In this document: one piece after another, positions 8,187-18,314 of the stretch
Position numbering within the stretch: position 1 is the first letter of the stretch
How the letters are laid out: each line of letters begins with the position of its first letter
From: an uncultured Pontibacter sp.
GTDB lineage: Bacteria > Bacteroidota > Bacteroidia > Cytophagales > Hymenobacteraceae
Direction: 5' to 3'
DNA: 64,000 nt
Assembly: GCF_947499215.1 (NCBI RefSeq)
Contig: NZ_CANMNI010000001.1
Location: 62,001-126,000 of the forward strand
Position numbers and translations under genes: made by a program
Notes under the pieces: generated by a model
The model's database searches: none
What the model was told of the DNA's origin: nothing
What the model saw: only the letters and a program-made list of their open reading frames with translations

Positions 8187-11100
8187 ATGATGGATACTTT
8201 TAAGGAGCTGCAGCAACTGAGAGAAGAACTGGTGCGTGAGCGTGAAGCGAGACTTCAGGCCGAAAAAAAGGCTGAGGAGTTAGCTTGCAAACTCGATGCA
8301 CACAAGTCGCATCAGCAGCATGTTGCTACTGAGCCTGTTTGGAACGTGATGCATATGGTACCCAGTATCATATACATCTACGATCTGGAGCAGGACAAGT
8401 GCATCTACCTCAACTCTTGTATTACCAAGATGCTGGGTTACACGCAAGAGGACCTGAATGCGATGAATGGGCACTTCTTTATGTCTGTCGTTCAGGAAAG
8501 TGACAAGCCTCTGCTCCTGCAGCATACCTCTGGTATGCTGACCGCCCAAGATGGCGATGTGCGTGAAATAACATACAGCGTACGCGCAAAAGACGGCTCT
8601 AATAAGATTCTGTTTTGCCGCGAAGCCGTTTTTAAGCGCAATGCCGCTGGAGAGGTTATACAGATCATAGGATCGGCTGAAGATGCCACTCGACTGCGTC
8701 AAAAGAATCAGGAGCTTGCCCGCCAGAAAGAATTTTATGAAGCCATCCTGAACCACCTGCCTTCGGATGTAGCCGTTTATGATGGCGATCTGCGCTATAT
8801 TTTTGTAAATCCAGCTGCCGTGTCGGATCCACATTTGCGCGAGTGGATACTCCATAAGACGAATGAGGAATACTGCGCCTATCGCAATGTGCCACTTCAC
8901 CGCATTGAGTCTCGCGGCAGACACCTGCGCCAGTCATTGGAAGAGCGTAAACAGGTAGCCTTTGAGGAAAGACTGGTCGATAAGAAGGGCAATGTCAGCT
9001 ATCATCTCAGAAAGCTGAACCCCGTGTTAGATAGTGAAGGGAATGTACAGCTCATCATTGGACACGGCCTCAATATAACGGATCTTCACAATGCGCAGCA
9101 GGAAGTGAAGGAACGCGAAGCCAAGATCAGGGCTATCCTCGATGCTATACCTGACCTTATGTTCATCATCAATAAGGATGGTGTCTACCTGGAGAAGCAT
9201 AATGACAACCAAGAGCACCTGCAAGGAGCCTCCAATGAAATCTTGGGAAGTACTGTTTTTGACACGCTTCCGCATCCGCTCAGCCAAACGGTATATGGTC
9301 TGATACAGAAAGTGCTTGCCAACGGGCAGATGGAAACTATAGACTATGAGTTAGACTTTCCGGATGGCACCCGTTATTATGAGGGGCGCTTTGTAAAATA
9401 TAACCAAGAACAGGTGCTGGCTATTATCCGGGATGTTTCCGAAGAACGCAAGGTAGCGATAGAGGTTGAAGAGAAGAATGATTTCATACGTTTCGTGCTT
9501 GACACAAGTCCCACGCTGATTTTTGTGAAGGATGGGGCGGGTAATTTCAAGCTGGTTAATCAAGAGTGCGCCGCTTTATTCGGCTTGTCACCCGACGAGA
9601 TGGTGGACAAGAACACACGTGACATCCATGCGGATCTGAGTGAAATCCAGCAATACGACAGTGTAGACCGTCTGGCGATTGAATCTGGAAATGAGGTACG
9701 CGTTCAGGAGAGCTTCACCTCGCCGGATGGCAGTGTGGAGTGGTTTAACACGATCAAGAAACGGCTTATCACCAAAAACGGTGAAGTGCATGTGCTTGGT
9801 ATTTCTACCAATATAACAGAGCAGTATAATGCAAATAAGCGGCTTGAGGAAAGCGAGGAACTTCACCGCCTGCTTTCAGAAAACTCTAGAGATTTAGTTT
9901 GTCTCCACGATCCGGATGGCGTTTATTTATATATTTCCAATGCCTTGGAAGAAATGCTTGGGTATAGCGCGGATGAATTGGTCGGAACCTCTGCCTATGA
10001 TATGCTGCATCCGGATGACGTGCAGAAAGTAAGGAATGCAATTAATGCCACTGCTCTCAGACGGAAGCAAAACACTACCGTGCAGCACCGTAAAAGACAC
10101 CGTGATGGTTACTATATCTGGGTAGAGACCAATATTAAACTGATCACTGACAAGGATGGCAACGTGGTTAAAATGCAGTCATCGTCCCGCGATATTACCG
10201 AGCGCAGGTTGGCTGAAGACGCGCTTAAGAAAAGCGAGAAGAAGTACCGCGACCTCATCAAGTATAGCCAAGCCTATATGTGTACCCACGATATGCAAGG
10301 CATAATTCTGTCGGTTAACCCCTATCTGGTGGAAATGCTTGGATACAGTGAGAGTGAGATTGTGGGCAAAGAGCTTAAGCAGTTCTTCCCCCTCCTTCAC
10401 CGCCAGTACTTCCCTGACTACCTGAAGCAGTTTGAAGATAAGACAGTAGTGGAAGGCGTATTGTGTGTGTTACGAAAAGACAAAGAGGAGCGCTACCTCA
10501 GTTACCAGAATTATAAAGTGCAGGAAGAAGGCCAAGAGCCTTACGTAATTGGTATCGCGCAAGATGTTACAGACCGTGTGCAAACGGAAAGGGAACTCAA
10601 AAAAGCGAAAGAGGCTGCTGAGGAATCGGCCCGCGTGAAAGAGAACTTCCTCGCCAATATGAGTCACGAGATCAGGACGCCTCTAAATGGCATACTGGGT
10701 ATGGGCGGTCTGCTGTCCAAAACGCAGCTCGACGAAACGCAAAAGAACTACCTGAAAATCATTGGTCAGTCAGCAGACAACCTGCTGGTAGTTATCAATG
10801 ATATTCTGGATGTTGCCAAGATCGAGGCTGGCAAATTGGAGTTGGAGTCAATACCCTTCAATATACATGAGGTGGCGCATGCGGCTTACCAAACCCTTAA
10901 ATACAAAGCTGAGGAGAAAGATATCGCCCTACTGCTTGGCGAGCTGGTGCTTCCTCAGACTTTGCTGCAAGGAGACCCCTACCGCCTGAATCAGATTCTG
11001 CTGAACCTGCTCAATAACGCCGTTAAGTTCACAGAGGAAGGAAGTGTGACGCTAAGCGCCAAAACCTTAGAAGAAACAGCCACTACGCTAACAATTGAGT

Positions 11101-12161
11101 TTACTGTGGCAGATACAGGTATAGGGGTCCCAAAAGACAAGAAGCACGTGATTTTTGAAGGCTTCACCCAAGCCTATTCCAGTATAACCCGCAAGTATGG
11201 CGGAACGGGCCTAGGTCTGAGCATCTGTAAAAACCTAGTGGAACGGCAAGGCGGCGACATATGGGTGGAGGATAATCCGGCTGGTGGAAGTATTTTCCGC
11301 TTTATGCTGACATACCCTAAAAGCGAGATAGATAAGCTGCCTGAGACCAAGACAACGCATGTGGACTACAATAGCCTAAGAGCGACACGCGTACTGCTGG
11401 CCGAGGATAATGAAGTGAATATATTCTTGGCCCAAGCTATTATGGAAGAGTGGGGTTTCCAGTTGGATGTGGCAGTGAACGGCCTTGAAGCCGTGGAACT
11501 GGTGCGGCAGCATGAGTACGACATCATCCTGATGGACATACAGATGCCGGAAATGAGCGGAATTGACGCCACGCTCCATATCAGAGCAATGGAAGACGAA
11601 AGCAAGTCGGGCATTCCGATTATCGCCCTTACTGCAAACGCTTTGAAGGGTGATGCGGAGAAATACCTGAGTGCGGGTATGAACGATTATCTCTCTAAGC
11701 CTTTTGAGTCTGAAACGCTGTATGCTAAGATCGCCGCCTTGGTTCCTGAAAGAAAAGTAGCAGTCATAGCACACGAACCATTGCCATCTGAGCAGTTGAG
11801 TGATGCTGTCGGTTTTTCAGAGCCGCTTTACAGCATGGAGGTTATCCGGAAAATGTCGCACAACAACGAAGCATTTATGAATAGAGCCCGTCAGCTCTTC
11901 GCAGACACGGTTCCCAAAACTGTGCAGGATATGCAGGCAGCGGCGGATAGACAGGACTGGAAGACTGTAAGTGCCTTGGCTCATAAAGTGAAATCAACCA
12001 TCGATACGATGAAGATTGACTCCTTAAAGGAAACGGTGCGTTTCGTGGAGAGTAACGCGAAGCAGGAAACAAACTTAAGCGAGGTGCAGCAGGGCGTTCA
12101 GGAGTTGGCGCGCGTGTTAACGCGGGTAGTTGACGAGATAAGTACTGAAATTACCTCCTGA
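8187..12161 (+). CDS. Multi-PAS hybrid histidine kinase with receiver and HPt domains
   Basis: A 1324-residue sensor without clear membrane helices, so probably cytoplasmic. After a short coiled coil (residues 1-40) come about six PAS/PAC units (near 45-170, 185-300, 305-420, 425-545, 555-675, 680-800), several with the GYSxxEhhG-like motif (LGYSADELVGTSAYDMLHPDD). The HisKA domain has its His near 826 in NMSHEIRTPLNG, followed by the HATPase domain with N, G1 and G2 boxes (NLLNNAVKFT, DTGIGVPKDK, GGTGLGLSI). A receiver (Asp near 1117, ILMDIQMPEM) and a C-terminal HPt (His near 1266, ALAHKVKST) complete a full internal phosphorelay. Its final target may be the lone receiver at 7356 or the sigma-54 regulator. 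Confidence 0.95.
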   Translation: MMDTFKELQQLREELVREREARLQAEKKAEELACKLDAHKSHQQHVATEPVWNVMHMVPSIIYIYDLEQDKCIYLNSCITKMLGYTQEDLNAMNGHFFMSVVQESDKPLLLQHTSGMLTAQDGDVREITYSVRAKDGSNKILFCREAVFKRNAAGEVIQIIGSAEDATRLRQKNQELARQKEFYEAILNHLPSDVAVYDGDLRYIFVNPAAVSDPHLREWILHKTNEEYCAYRNVPLHRIESRGRHLRQSLEERKQVAFEERLVDKKGNVSYHLRKLNPVLDSEGNVQLIIGHGLNITDLHNAQQEVKEREAKIRAILDAIPDLMFIINKDGVYLEKHNDNQEHLQGASNEILGSTVFDTLPHPLSQTVYGLIQKVLANGQMETIDYELDFPDGTRYYEGRFVKYNQEQVLAIIRDVSEERKVAIEVEEKNDFIRFVLDTSPTLIFVKDGAGNFKLVNQECAALFGLSPDEMVDKNTRDIHADLSEIQQYDSVDRLAIESGNEVRVQESFTSPDGSVEWFNTIKKRLITKNGEVHVLGISTNITEQYNANKRLEESEELHRLLSENSRDLVCLHDPDGVYLYISNALEEMLGYSADELVGTSAYDMLHPDDVQKVRNAINATALRRKQNTTVQHRKRHRDGYYIWVETNIKLITDKDGNVVKMQSSSRDITERRLAEDALKKSEKKYRDLIKYSQAYMCTHDMQGIILSVNPYLVEMLGYSESEIVGKELKQFFPLLHRQYFPDYLKQFEDKTVVEGVLCVLRKDKEERYLSYQNYKVQEEGQEPYVIGIAQDVTDRVQTERELKKAKEAAEESARVKENFLANMSHEIRTPLNGILGMGGLLSKTQLDETQKNYLKIIGQSADNLLVVINDILDVAKIEAGKLELESIPFNIHEVAHAAYQTLKYKAEEKDIALLLGELVLPQTLLQGDPYRLNQILLNLLNNAVKFTEEGSVTLSAKTLEETATTLTIEFTVADTGIGVPKDKKHVIFEGFTQAYSSITRKYGGTGLGLSICKNLVERQGGDIWVEDNPAGGSIFRFMLTYPKSEIDKLPETKTTHVDYNSLRATRVLLAEDNEVNIFLAQAIMEEWGFQLDVAVNGLEAVELVRQHEYDIILMDIQMPEMSGIDATLHIRAMEDESKSGIPIIALTANALKGDAEKYLSAGMNDYLSKPFESETLYAKIAALVPERKVAVIAHEPLPSEQLSDAVGFSEPLYSMEVIRKMSHNNEAFMNRARQLFADTVPKTVQDMQAAADRQDWKTVSALAHKVKSTIDTMKIDSLKETVRFVESNAKQETNLSEVQQGVQELARVLTRVVDEISTEITS

Positions 12162-12182
12162 CGAGTCTATAATCTGATAAAC

Positions 12183-12227
12183 AAAGCCCGTTTCGGTTAC
12201 CAGAAAGGTACACGGAACGGGCTTTTT
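12183..12227 (+). terminator. Intrinsic terminator after the hybrid kinase gene
   Basis: AAAGCCCGTTTC pairs imperfectly with GGAACGGGCTTTTT across a loop of about 20 bases, ending in five T. It lies 21 bp after the stop codon. Confidence 0.7.
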
Positions 12228-12287
12228 GACAACTTGCTAGGGTCTCAGTCTCGTAATGCTTAATTTAAGGCTTACCGAATTAGAAAC

Positions 12288-13475
12288 ATGCCCTCAACCC
12301 AAATATCCCCCAGTATCCAAGATATTGATCAGATAATAGCACTACGTCATTTGTTGCACCAGCACCCTGAGCTATCAGGCAACGAGTATGAAACGAGCCA
12401 TACCCTGCGGCAATTTTTGCAACGATACGAGCCGGATCAGGTAATCACAGATTTGGGAGGCGCAGGGTTTGCCGCTGTTTTCAACGGATCTGACAGTAAG
12501 GGGCCTACAGTCCTTTTCAGAGCTGAACTGGACGCCCTGCCCATCGTGGAGCAAAATGAACTGGCCTATACCTCCATTCGCAAAGGCGTGAGCCACAAGT
12601 GCGGGCACGATGGCCACATGGCTATACTGCTGGGAGTAGCCAATCTGCTGCGAAAACACCCCCTCCACACCGGACGGGTTATACTGCTTTTTCAACCGGC
12701 CGAGGAAAACGGTGCCGGAGCGTGGGCAGTGCTGCAGGAATCCCGCTTTCAGGACTTGCAGCCTGATTTTGTTTTTGCGCTGCACAACATGCCCGGGCTG
12801 CCTCTTAAGCAAGTGCTCGTTCGAGAACAGACCTTCGCGGCCGCCTCTGTGGGTTTGAAAGTTGGGCTATATGGCAAGGAGTCGCATGCGGCTGAACCAG
12901 AGAATGGTCAGAATCCGGGAGAAGGTATGAGTGAATTGATACAGGCGCTAAATGCCATCGCACGAGATCAGACCCCCTTCTCAGATTTAAGCCTATTGAC
13001 GATAGTGCACGCTCGCCTTGGAGAGATGGCCTTCGGGACAAACCCCGGTTTTGCCACGGTCATGGCCACTTTGCGGGCCTTTGAGCAGGAAGATCTTAAC
13101 AAATTAAAAGAACTTGCCATAGAATCAGTTAAACTGGTTTCATCAAAGTATAACTTGAGGCATGATTTAGAGTGGGTGGAAGAATTTCCGGCAACGGTAA
13201 ACGCTCCAGAAGCGATTGAGTATATAAAGCATGCGGCAACAGGTATGGGTTTGGATATAAAACAAGCCGAACAACCTGTGCGCTGGTCTGAGGACTTTGG
13301 TCACTTGACCAACAGGTATACCGGCGCCCTGCTTGGACTCGGTGCCGGAAAAGACCAGCCCCAGCTGCACCACGCCGACTATGATTTTCCGGATGAACTT
13401 ATACCTGTAGGAGCCGCCCTTTTTTATCGTATTGCCCTCACCATCATGCAAGACAAATCACCTCATGTTTTATAG
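12288..13475 (+). CDS. M20-family amidohydrolase (N-acyl amino acid / IAA-amino acid hydrolase type)
   Basis: The 395-residue protein fits the M20D amidohydrolases, which cleave amide bonds of N-acyl amino acids with a two-metal site. Seen are the early LHQHPELSGNE segment, the metal-binding SHKCGHDGHMA near residue 105, the catalytic/metal PAEENGAGA near 140, an ALHNMPG strand and the late metal His in QLHHADYDFPDE. No signal peptide is present. Its 3' end overlaps the likely start of alanine racemase by 11 bp, so the two are probably translated together. The substrate is unknown; coupling with D-alanine supply suggests cell-wall peptide recycling, but that is inference. Confidence 0.88.
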   Translation: MPSTQISPSIQDIDQIIALRHLLHQHPELSGNEYETSHTLRQFLQRYEPDQVITDLGGAGFAAVFNGSDSKGPTVLFRAELDALPIVEQNELAYTSIRKGVSHKCGHDGHMAILLGVANLLRKHPLHTGRVILLFQPAEENGAGAWAVLQESRFQDLQPDFVFALHNMPGLPLKQVLVREQTFAAASVGLKVGLYGKESHAAEPENGQNPGEGMSELIQALNAIARDQTPFSDLSLLTIVHARLGEMAFGTNPGFATVMATLRAFEQEDLNKLKELAIESVKLVSSKYNLRHDLEWVEEFPATVNAPEAIEYIKHAATGMGLDIKQAEQPVRWSEDFGHLTNRYTGALLGLGAGKDQPQLHHADYDFPDELIPVGAALFYRIALTIMQDKSPHVL

Positions 13476-14616
13476 TTCCTATATCGAGATAAGCCAATCA
13501 GCCTTAGCACATAACATCAATTTCCTTAAATCACAGCTTCGACCGGGCACCCAGTTCTCTTCCGTGATAAAAGGCAATGCCTACGGGCATGGAATTGAGG
13601 AGTTTGGCCGCTTGGCTTATACCTGCGGGGTGCGTCATTTTTCGGTTTTCAGTGCCGACGAGGCCTATCGTTTGCAGCAGGTCCTCCCCCACACGGCCAC
13701 TATCCTGATTATGGGCTACATTGACGAGGAGGAGCTCGAATGGGCCATTGCCCATGATATTGAGTTCTATGTTTTTTCCTTGGCAAGGCTTGAGCAGGCC
13801 GCTGCTGCCGCCAAATCACTTCAAAAACCTGCCCGCATACACCTCGATCTGGAAACCGGCATGAACCGAATTGGTTTGGGAGGTGATGAGATTGAAAAAG
13901 CAGCCGACTTCATTTGTAAAAATGAGGCGCTGTTGAATGTAGTCGGGGCCTGTACTCACTATGCAGGAGCGGAAAGCAGCGAGAACCATGAGCGGGTAAT
14001 TAGCCAACTTGCGAAGTTCAGGTCAAGCGTAAGTTTTCTGCAAAGCAAAGGTATACAGATCAAGACACTCCACACCGCCTGCTCGGCTGCCGTCATGGCC
14101 TATCCTGAAACGCACTTAGATATGGTGCGCGTGGGCATTATGCAGTATGGCTTCTGGCCGAGTCCTGAGATATACCAGCGCTACATGGGCATCAGTACCG
14201 ACCGCACCGACCCGCTCCGGCGACTCATCAACTGGAAAAGCCACATTATGAGTTTGAAACAGGTACAGGCAGGTGAGTTTATAGGATATGGGCAAAGCTT
14301 TCAGACAGCGCATGAAATGCTCATCGCCTCCATTCCGGTGGGATACGCATGGGGCTATAGCCGCACCCTGAGCAACCAAGGGCAAGTGCTGATACGCGGA
14401 CATCGGGCGCCCGTAGTGGGCATCGTGAACATGAACGTACTGATGGTAGATGTGACCGCTATACCTGAGGTGGCACTGAAAGATGAGGTGGTGCTGCTGG
14501 GGCGACAGGGAAATGAGAATATCACAGTGGCATCCTTTTCCGAACTCACTACGCAGCTGAACTATGAACTGCTCACGCGTTTGCCGCTGAACATTCCGAG
14601 ACGCATTATTGAGTAA
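13465..14616 (+). CDS. alr: Alanine racemase
   Basis: From the ATG at 13465 the protein has 383 residues; an in-frame ATG at 13432 would lie deeper inside the amidohydrolase gene. The N-terminal barrel has the PLP lysine in SVIKGNAYGHG near residue 36, HLDLETGMNRIG, and the C-terminal part has the catalytic tyrosine segment GEFIGYGQSF. PLP-dependent interconversion of L- and D-alanine supplies peptidoglycan precursors. The usual GYADGY motif reads GYAWGY here. The stop codon overlaps the end of the convergent K+ channel gene by 11 bp. Confidence 0.92.
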   Translation: MFYSSYIEISQSALAHNINFLKSQLRPGTQFSSVIKGNAYGHGIEEFGRLAYTCGVRHFSVFSADEAYRLQQVLPHTATILIMGYIDEEELEWAIAHDIEFYVFSLARLEQAAAAAKSLQKPARIHLDLETGMNRIGLGGDEIEKAADFICKNEALLNVVGACTHYAGAESSENHERVISQLAKFRSSVSFLQSKGIQIKTLHTACSAAVMAYPETHLDMVRVGIMQYGFWPSPEIYQRYMGISTDRTDPLRRLINWKSHIMSLKQVQAGEFIGYGQSFQTAHEMLIASIPVGYAWGYSRTLSNQGQVLIRGHRAPVVGIVNMNVLMVDVTAIPEVALKDEVVLLGRQGNENITVASFSELTTQLNYELLTRLPLNIPRRIIE

Positions 14617-15454
14617 TTTCCGACTGATGCACATTCATCGGGTGCAGCTCATAACCGCAGTTATCGCAAAAGTTAGCTGAAGGAGTATGTCCCTCTTTGT
14701 GGCAGTTCGGACAAACACGGGTCGAGGTGCTCAAACGCTCCGCGTTGGCTAGCTCCACAGACACGATACCTGTTGGTACGGCGATAATACCGTAACCCGT
14801 TATCATGAGGCAGCTGGCTAGAAACTGCCCCAAGGGCGTTACTGGTGTTATATCGCCAAAGCCCACTGTCGTTAGCGTCACAATGGCCCAGTAAATGCTC
14901 TTGGGAATGCTCGTATAGCCACTTGCTCTGCCCTCTATCACATACATCAGGGCACCCACTACCACTACCATCATCATAACCACAGAGAGAAATACCGTGA
15001 TTTTTGTCATGCTGGCTTTTAGCGCTTTCGACAGTACATGCCCTTCGTTTACGAAACTGGTAAGTCTAAAAACACGGGCGATACGCAACAGACGGAATAC
15101 CCGAATAACAAGCAGGTACTGCGATCCTACAAAAAAGAGGCTTAGGTAAGTGGGTATGATAGCCAGAAAATCAATGATGCCGAAAAAGGAAAATATGTAG
15201 TTGAATGGCCGACTTGAGCTGTATATGCGCAGAAAATACTCTATCGTAAACAGAATCGTGAAAGCCCATTCCATTGCCTGAAATATATGCAGGTAGTCCC
15301 GGCGAAAGGCTACCACGCTCTCCAAGGATACCACTAGCACACTGGCTACGATCAGCATCAGCAACATGATGTCGAAAGCCTTTCCCGCAGGCGTTTCCGC
15401 CTCGAAAATAATGGTATAGAGCTTGCGTCTTAAAGAGTCTTTATGCTCGGCCAT
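14606..15454 (-). CDS. Voltage-gated-type K+ channel with C-terminal zinc ribbon
   Basis: The 282-residue protein has six predicted helices. S4 carries regularly spaced arginines (VIRVFRLLRIARVFRL), and the selectivity filter reads TTVGFGDI, the potassium-channel signature. After S6 a cytoplasmic tail contains two CxxC knuckles (CPNCHKEG and CDNCGYEL), forming a likely zinc ribbon that is not part of the ordinary bacterial Kch layout. It follows the DUF389 gene by 12 bp on the same strand and so is probably the last gene of an operon with DUF2254 and DUF389 proteins. Confidence 0.92.
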   Translation of the reverse strand: MAEHKDSLRRKLYTIIFEAETPAGKAFDIMLLMLIVASVLVVSLESVVAFRRDYLHIFQAMEWAFTILFTIEYFLRIYSSSRPFNYIFSFFGIIDFLAIIPTYLSLFFVGSQYLLVIRVFRLLRIARVFRLTSFVNEGHVLSKALKASMTKITVFLSVVMMMVVVVGALMYVIEGRASGYTSIPKSIYWAIVTLTTVGFGDITPVTPLGQFLASCLMITGYGIIAVPTGIVSVELANAERLSTSTRVCPNCHKEGHTPSANFCDNCGYELHPMNVHQSEITQ

Positions 15455-15466
15455 TTAGTTATTGCC

Positions 15467-16855
15467 TTATAAAGTTGATGAAACCCTTACCGAGTCGCGC
15501 CTGAATCGGTTGGCCATGTACTGTTGTATACGTCCCTCATACTCAGTCACCTTGGCCGGGTCTACAAATACTGCATTTGTCTGCTTGACTGGGTTTGCCG
15601 CCTGTGGTTTTTTCCAGCCGATCATTACTAGCATAACTGTGTCTAGTTTAACTTTGTTTTCCGACACCGATACGATCTCCCCTACTTCCACTTTATCTAT
15701 TTCCGGGAATATCAGCTTCAGCTCCCGGCTAGCGCTTACCGGTGTGAAAGTACTTGCCAATCGCACTAGACTGTCTGCTCGCTGACTCTGCATTTTCTGT
15801 ATCTCTATGGTCTTCAGGAAGTCCTTTGTGAGGTTGTTTGTAATGTCGGAGGCCATTCGGCGGACATCCTCGGCGGACACGTCCAACTGTACCAGTTTTA
15901 CTTGGTGCTTGGCAAGCGAATTTTTGGCCAGTAGCGTGTTATAATGGGTTATTAACGTGTCCGGAACCGGATTTCCCACGCTGTAGATTTTGATTGTATT
16001 GAGTGTATCTGTGTCTGTAACCTCCCATTTAATGATTTCATTGTTACGTCCGGCAAAATCCCGCACAATCAAATTTTCGATTTTCTTCTTCGTCTGCACA
16101 GTCTGATAGATGTTGTAGAGAAAGTAAGCACTTGGCGATACCACGATAAACAGCATTACGGCCATGATGCGTGCCACGCGCCGTTCCGTTGCTTTGTCTA
16201 CGTAGTGTTTGATGTCGAATTTGAGGTATTTTACGATCAAGAACGTGGCCAGACTGATAAAGACGGCGTTGATGAAGAACAGGTAGAAGCCTCCGAAGAA
16301 GAAGTCGAAGCGGCCCAATGCCAGTCCATATCCCGCAGTACAGAGCGGCGGCATCAAGGCGGTAGCGATGGCCACACCCGGTATGGCGTTCGATTTGTCA
16401 GAGCGGGAAATGGAGACAATACCGGCCACTCCGCCGAAGAAGGCCACCATAACGTCTAGCAGGGTCGGCTTGGTGCGTGCCAACAGTTCGTTGGTCGGTT
16501 CGCCAAGCGGTGTAATCATAAAGTAGAACGTGCTTACGATTAGACCGGCAGCGGCCGCAATGCTCAGGTTCTTGACGGAGGCCCATAACATTTCACGGTC
16601 GTTGATCCCCACCGCTAGGCCCAAACCAAGTATGGGCGACATGAGCGGGGAGATAAGCATGGCCCCGATGATTACGGCGCCAGAGCCTGTATCTAGACCA
16701 ATGGATGCCAGCATGGCCGAGCAAATCAGCATCCATGTGTTGTTGCCCCGAACTGGTATCTTGTCGTAGATTTCTCTTATTGTGCCCGGTTCATCCGTCT
16801 CATGAATGATGTTGAGCGCTCTATCCAAAGCTCTCTTTAAAGAGTCGATAATCAT
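15467..16855 (-). CDS. DUF389 family membrane protein
   Basis: The 462-residue protein has an N-terminal membrane domain with the family hallmark IIGAMLISPLMSPILGLGLAVG and a second pair-rich section with PGVAIATALMPPLCTAGYGL, then a large soluble C-terminal domain after a last helix near residue 235. DUF389 proteins are unassigned; small molecule transport has been proposed from their pseudo-symmetry. Here it sits between two other membrane proteins in one transcription unit, 54 bp downstream of the DUF2254 gene. Confidence 0.9.
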   Translation of the reverse strand: MIIDSLKRALDRALNIIHETDEPGTIREIYDKIPVRGNNTWMLICSAMLASIGLDTGSGAVIIGAMLISPLMSPILGLGLAVGINDREMLWASVKNLSIAAAAGLIVSTFYFMITPLGEPTNELLARTKPTLLDVMVAFFGGVAGIVSISRSDKSNAIPGVAIATALMPPLCTAGYGLALGRFDFFFGGFYLFFINAVFISLATFLIVKYLKFDIKHYVDKATERRVARIMAVMLFIVVSPSAYFLYNIYQTVQTKKKIENLIVRDFAGRNNEIIKWEVTDTDTLNTIKIYSVGNPVPDTLITHYNTLLAKNSLAKHQVKLVQLDVSAEDVRRMASDITNNLTKDFLKTIEIQKMQSQRADSLVRLASTFTPVSASRELKLIFPEIDKVEVGEIVSVSENKVKLDTVMLVMIGWKKPQAANPVKQTNAVFVDPAKVTEYEGRIQQYMANRFRRDSVRVSSTL

Positions 16856-16909
16856 AAAAAGGTAATTGCTATTCGGGTAAAAATAACCTTTTTAGCCTAA
16901 GTCCCCAAG

Positions 16910-18244
16910 TTATGACTGTAGTAAAGTAAGATGGCGGGTGAGTAAACCGGTGGCGTTAAGCGCTTTAATCATGTCGTTTACCTTATGTCTGTCTCCCGGG
17001 TTCTTAGTTGTTTCTTGGGCATCCTCTACCATAAGCTGCGCCTCTTTTGTGATGGCAGCTTGGTGTTTGGGATAATTTTTCGCTTCGTGACACAAGTTTT
17101 TGAGCAGGTTAAGTAAACGCAGCAAAATAATGGGGTCTGACTTCCCATAGACGCGTATAGGTCCCAAGCATACACTCATCAGTTCTCTAAAGCTCACTTC
17201 ATCTAGGCGCAAGCGCAGCGTGCCATCTTGATCATGAAAGATTTTCTCATCGGTCAGCCGCATTCGCAATATAAAGAGGTCGGTTAGGTAATCGATGGCT
17301 TTGATGGCAGTGCCAGGATCGTTTACGCTTGGACTCAAGGCCTTAACCGCACTCTCCGTGATCTGTTTGAAGCCATACAGGTAATTAATGTCGGCCAGCT
17401 CCTCTTGATAAAAACTTAAATTGCTGTCTAATTCTCTACAAAAGAGTTCCTTGTCTTTGAGGTTTCCGGCAACACGTGCAAAAGGAAGACCTTTGATCAC
17501 AAAATGACCAAGGGGCTGCATGAACTCCAGCACCACGTCATGTTCCTTGCACTGTTCTATTACCGCCTTTCGGTCTACTTTCTGCAGATAACCCGTCGAA
17601 CTACTCTCAAGCTCTCGCCAGTCGCCAGTTTCGAATATAGCGGGCAGTTCAGCCCCTTCGTCCCGTTCAATCTCTTCTTTTAGTTTGTTAAGGGTCGTGT
17701 TATAGATACCCTCTAAAATGTTGTCTATTTGAATGGCAACAGAGATAGAATGAATGAAATACACAAAAAACGCTAAGCAGAGAAAGGTAAAGCACATGGC
17801 CACGAACACAGCCAATCCGGGCAGGTCTGTATCATAGTGCTCTGACCGCACGTTTACCATCACCACTAAGGTGTAGATGAGTGTGCCAAGGTATAGGCCA
17901 AGCACTTTCTGGTTCGATTTAGAGGAGATGAGCCCGGGAATGACCCGCGGCGAAAAATTACTGCTTGCCTGATTGAGAACCAGCATCACCATGGTAAAAC
18001 TGAATACTATAAGTGAAAATATGCCAGTGGCGATGGTACTCAGAATCATGTTGGCCGTTTCGCCATGGGTGATGATGAAGAAGGGCAGTTGATCTTCTAA
18101 TTGTTTGCTTATCCCTCTCGTCTCATAATAAATCATCAACACGGCAAAGCCGAAGAAAAGCAGGGATATAAGCGTTGGAAAAAAACCTATGCTTGTGTAA
18201 ATAAACTGTATAACAAGCTTTATGCGGCCTAGAATTCTCCTCAT
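16910..18244 (-). CDS. DUF2254 family membrane protein
   Basis: This 444-residue protein has four N-terminal helices and a soluble C-terminal half. The segment SSNFSPRVIPGLISSKSNQKVLGLYLGTLIY and later ALSPSVNDPGTAIKAIDYL are the conserved core of DUF2254. Function is unknown. It is the first gene of the putative three-gene membrane operon that ends with the K+ channel. Confidence 0.9.
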   Translation of the reverse strand: MRRILGRIKLVIQFIYTSIGFFPTLISLLFFGFAVLMIYYETRGISKQLEDQLPFFIITHGETANMILSTIATGIFSLIVFSFTMVMLVLNQASSNFSPRVIPGLISSKSNQKVLGLYLGTLIYTLVVMVNVRSEHYDTDLPGLAVFVAMCFTFLCLAFFVYFIHSISVAIQIDNILEGIYNTTLNKLKEEIERDEGAELPAIFETGDWRELESSSTGYLQKVDRKAVIEQCKEHDVVLEFMQPLGHFVIKGLPFARVAGNLKDKELFCRELDSNLSFYQEELADINYLYGFKQITESAVKALSPSVNDPGTAIKAIDYLTDLFILRMRLTDEKIFHDQDGTLRLRLDEVSFRELMSVCLGPIRVYGKSDPIILLRLLNLLKNLCHEAKNYPKHQAAITKEAQLMVEDAQETTKNPGDRHKVNDMIKALNATGLLTRHLTLLQS

Positions 18245-18314
18245 GGGCGGTAGTATAGCGCTTTTAGTTTGTATTAGCGTTTACTGCCTGTATGTGCTAT
18301 AAGTTATAAATAAT

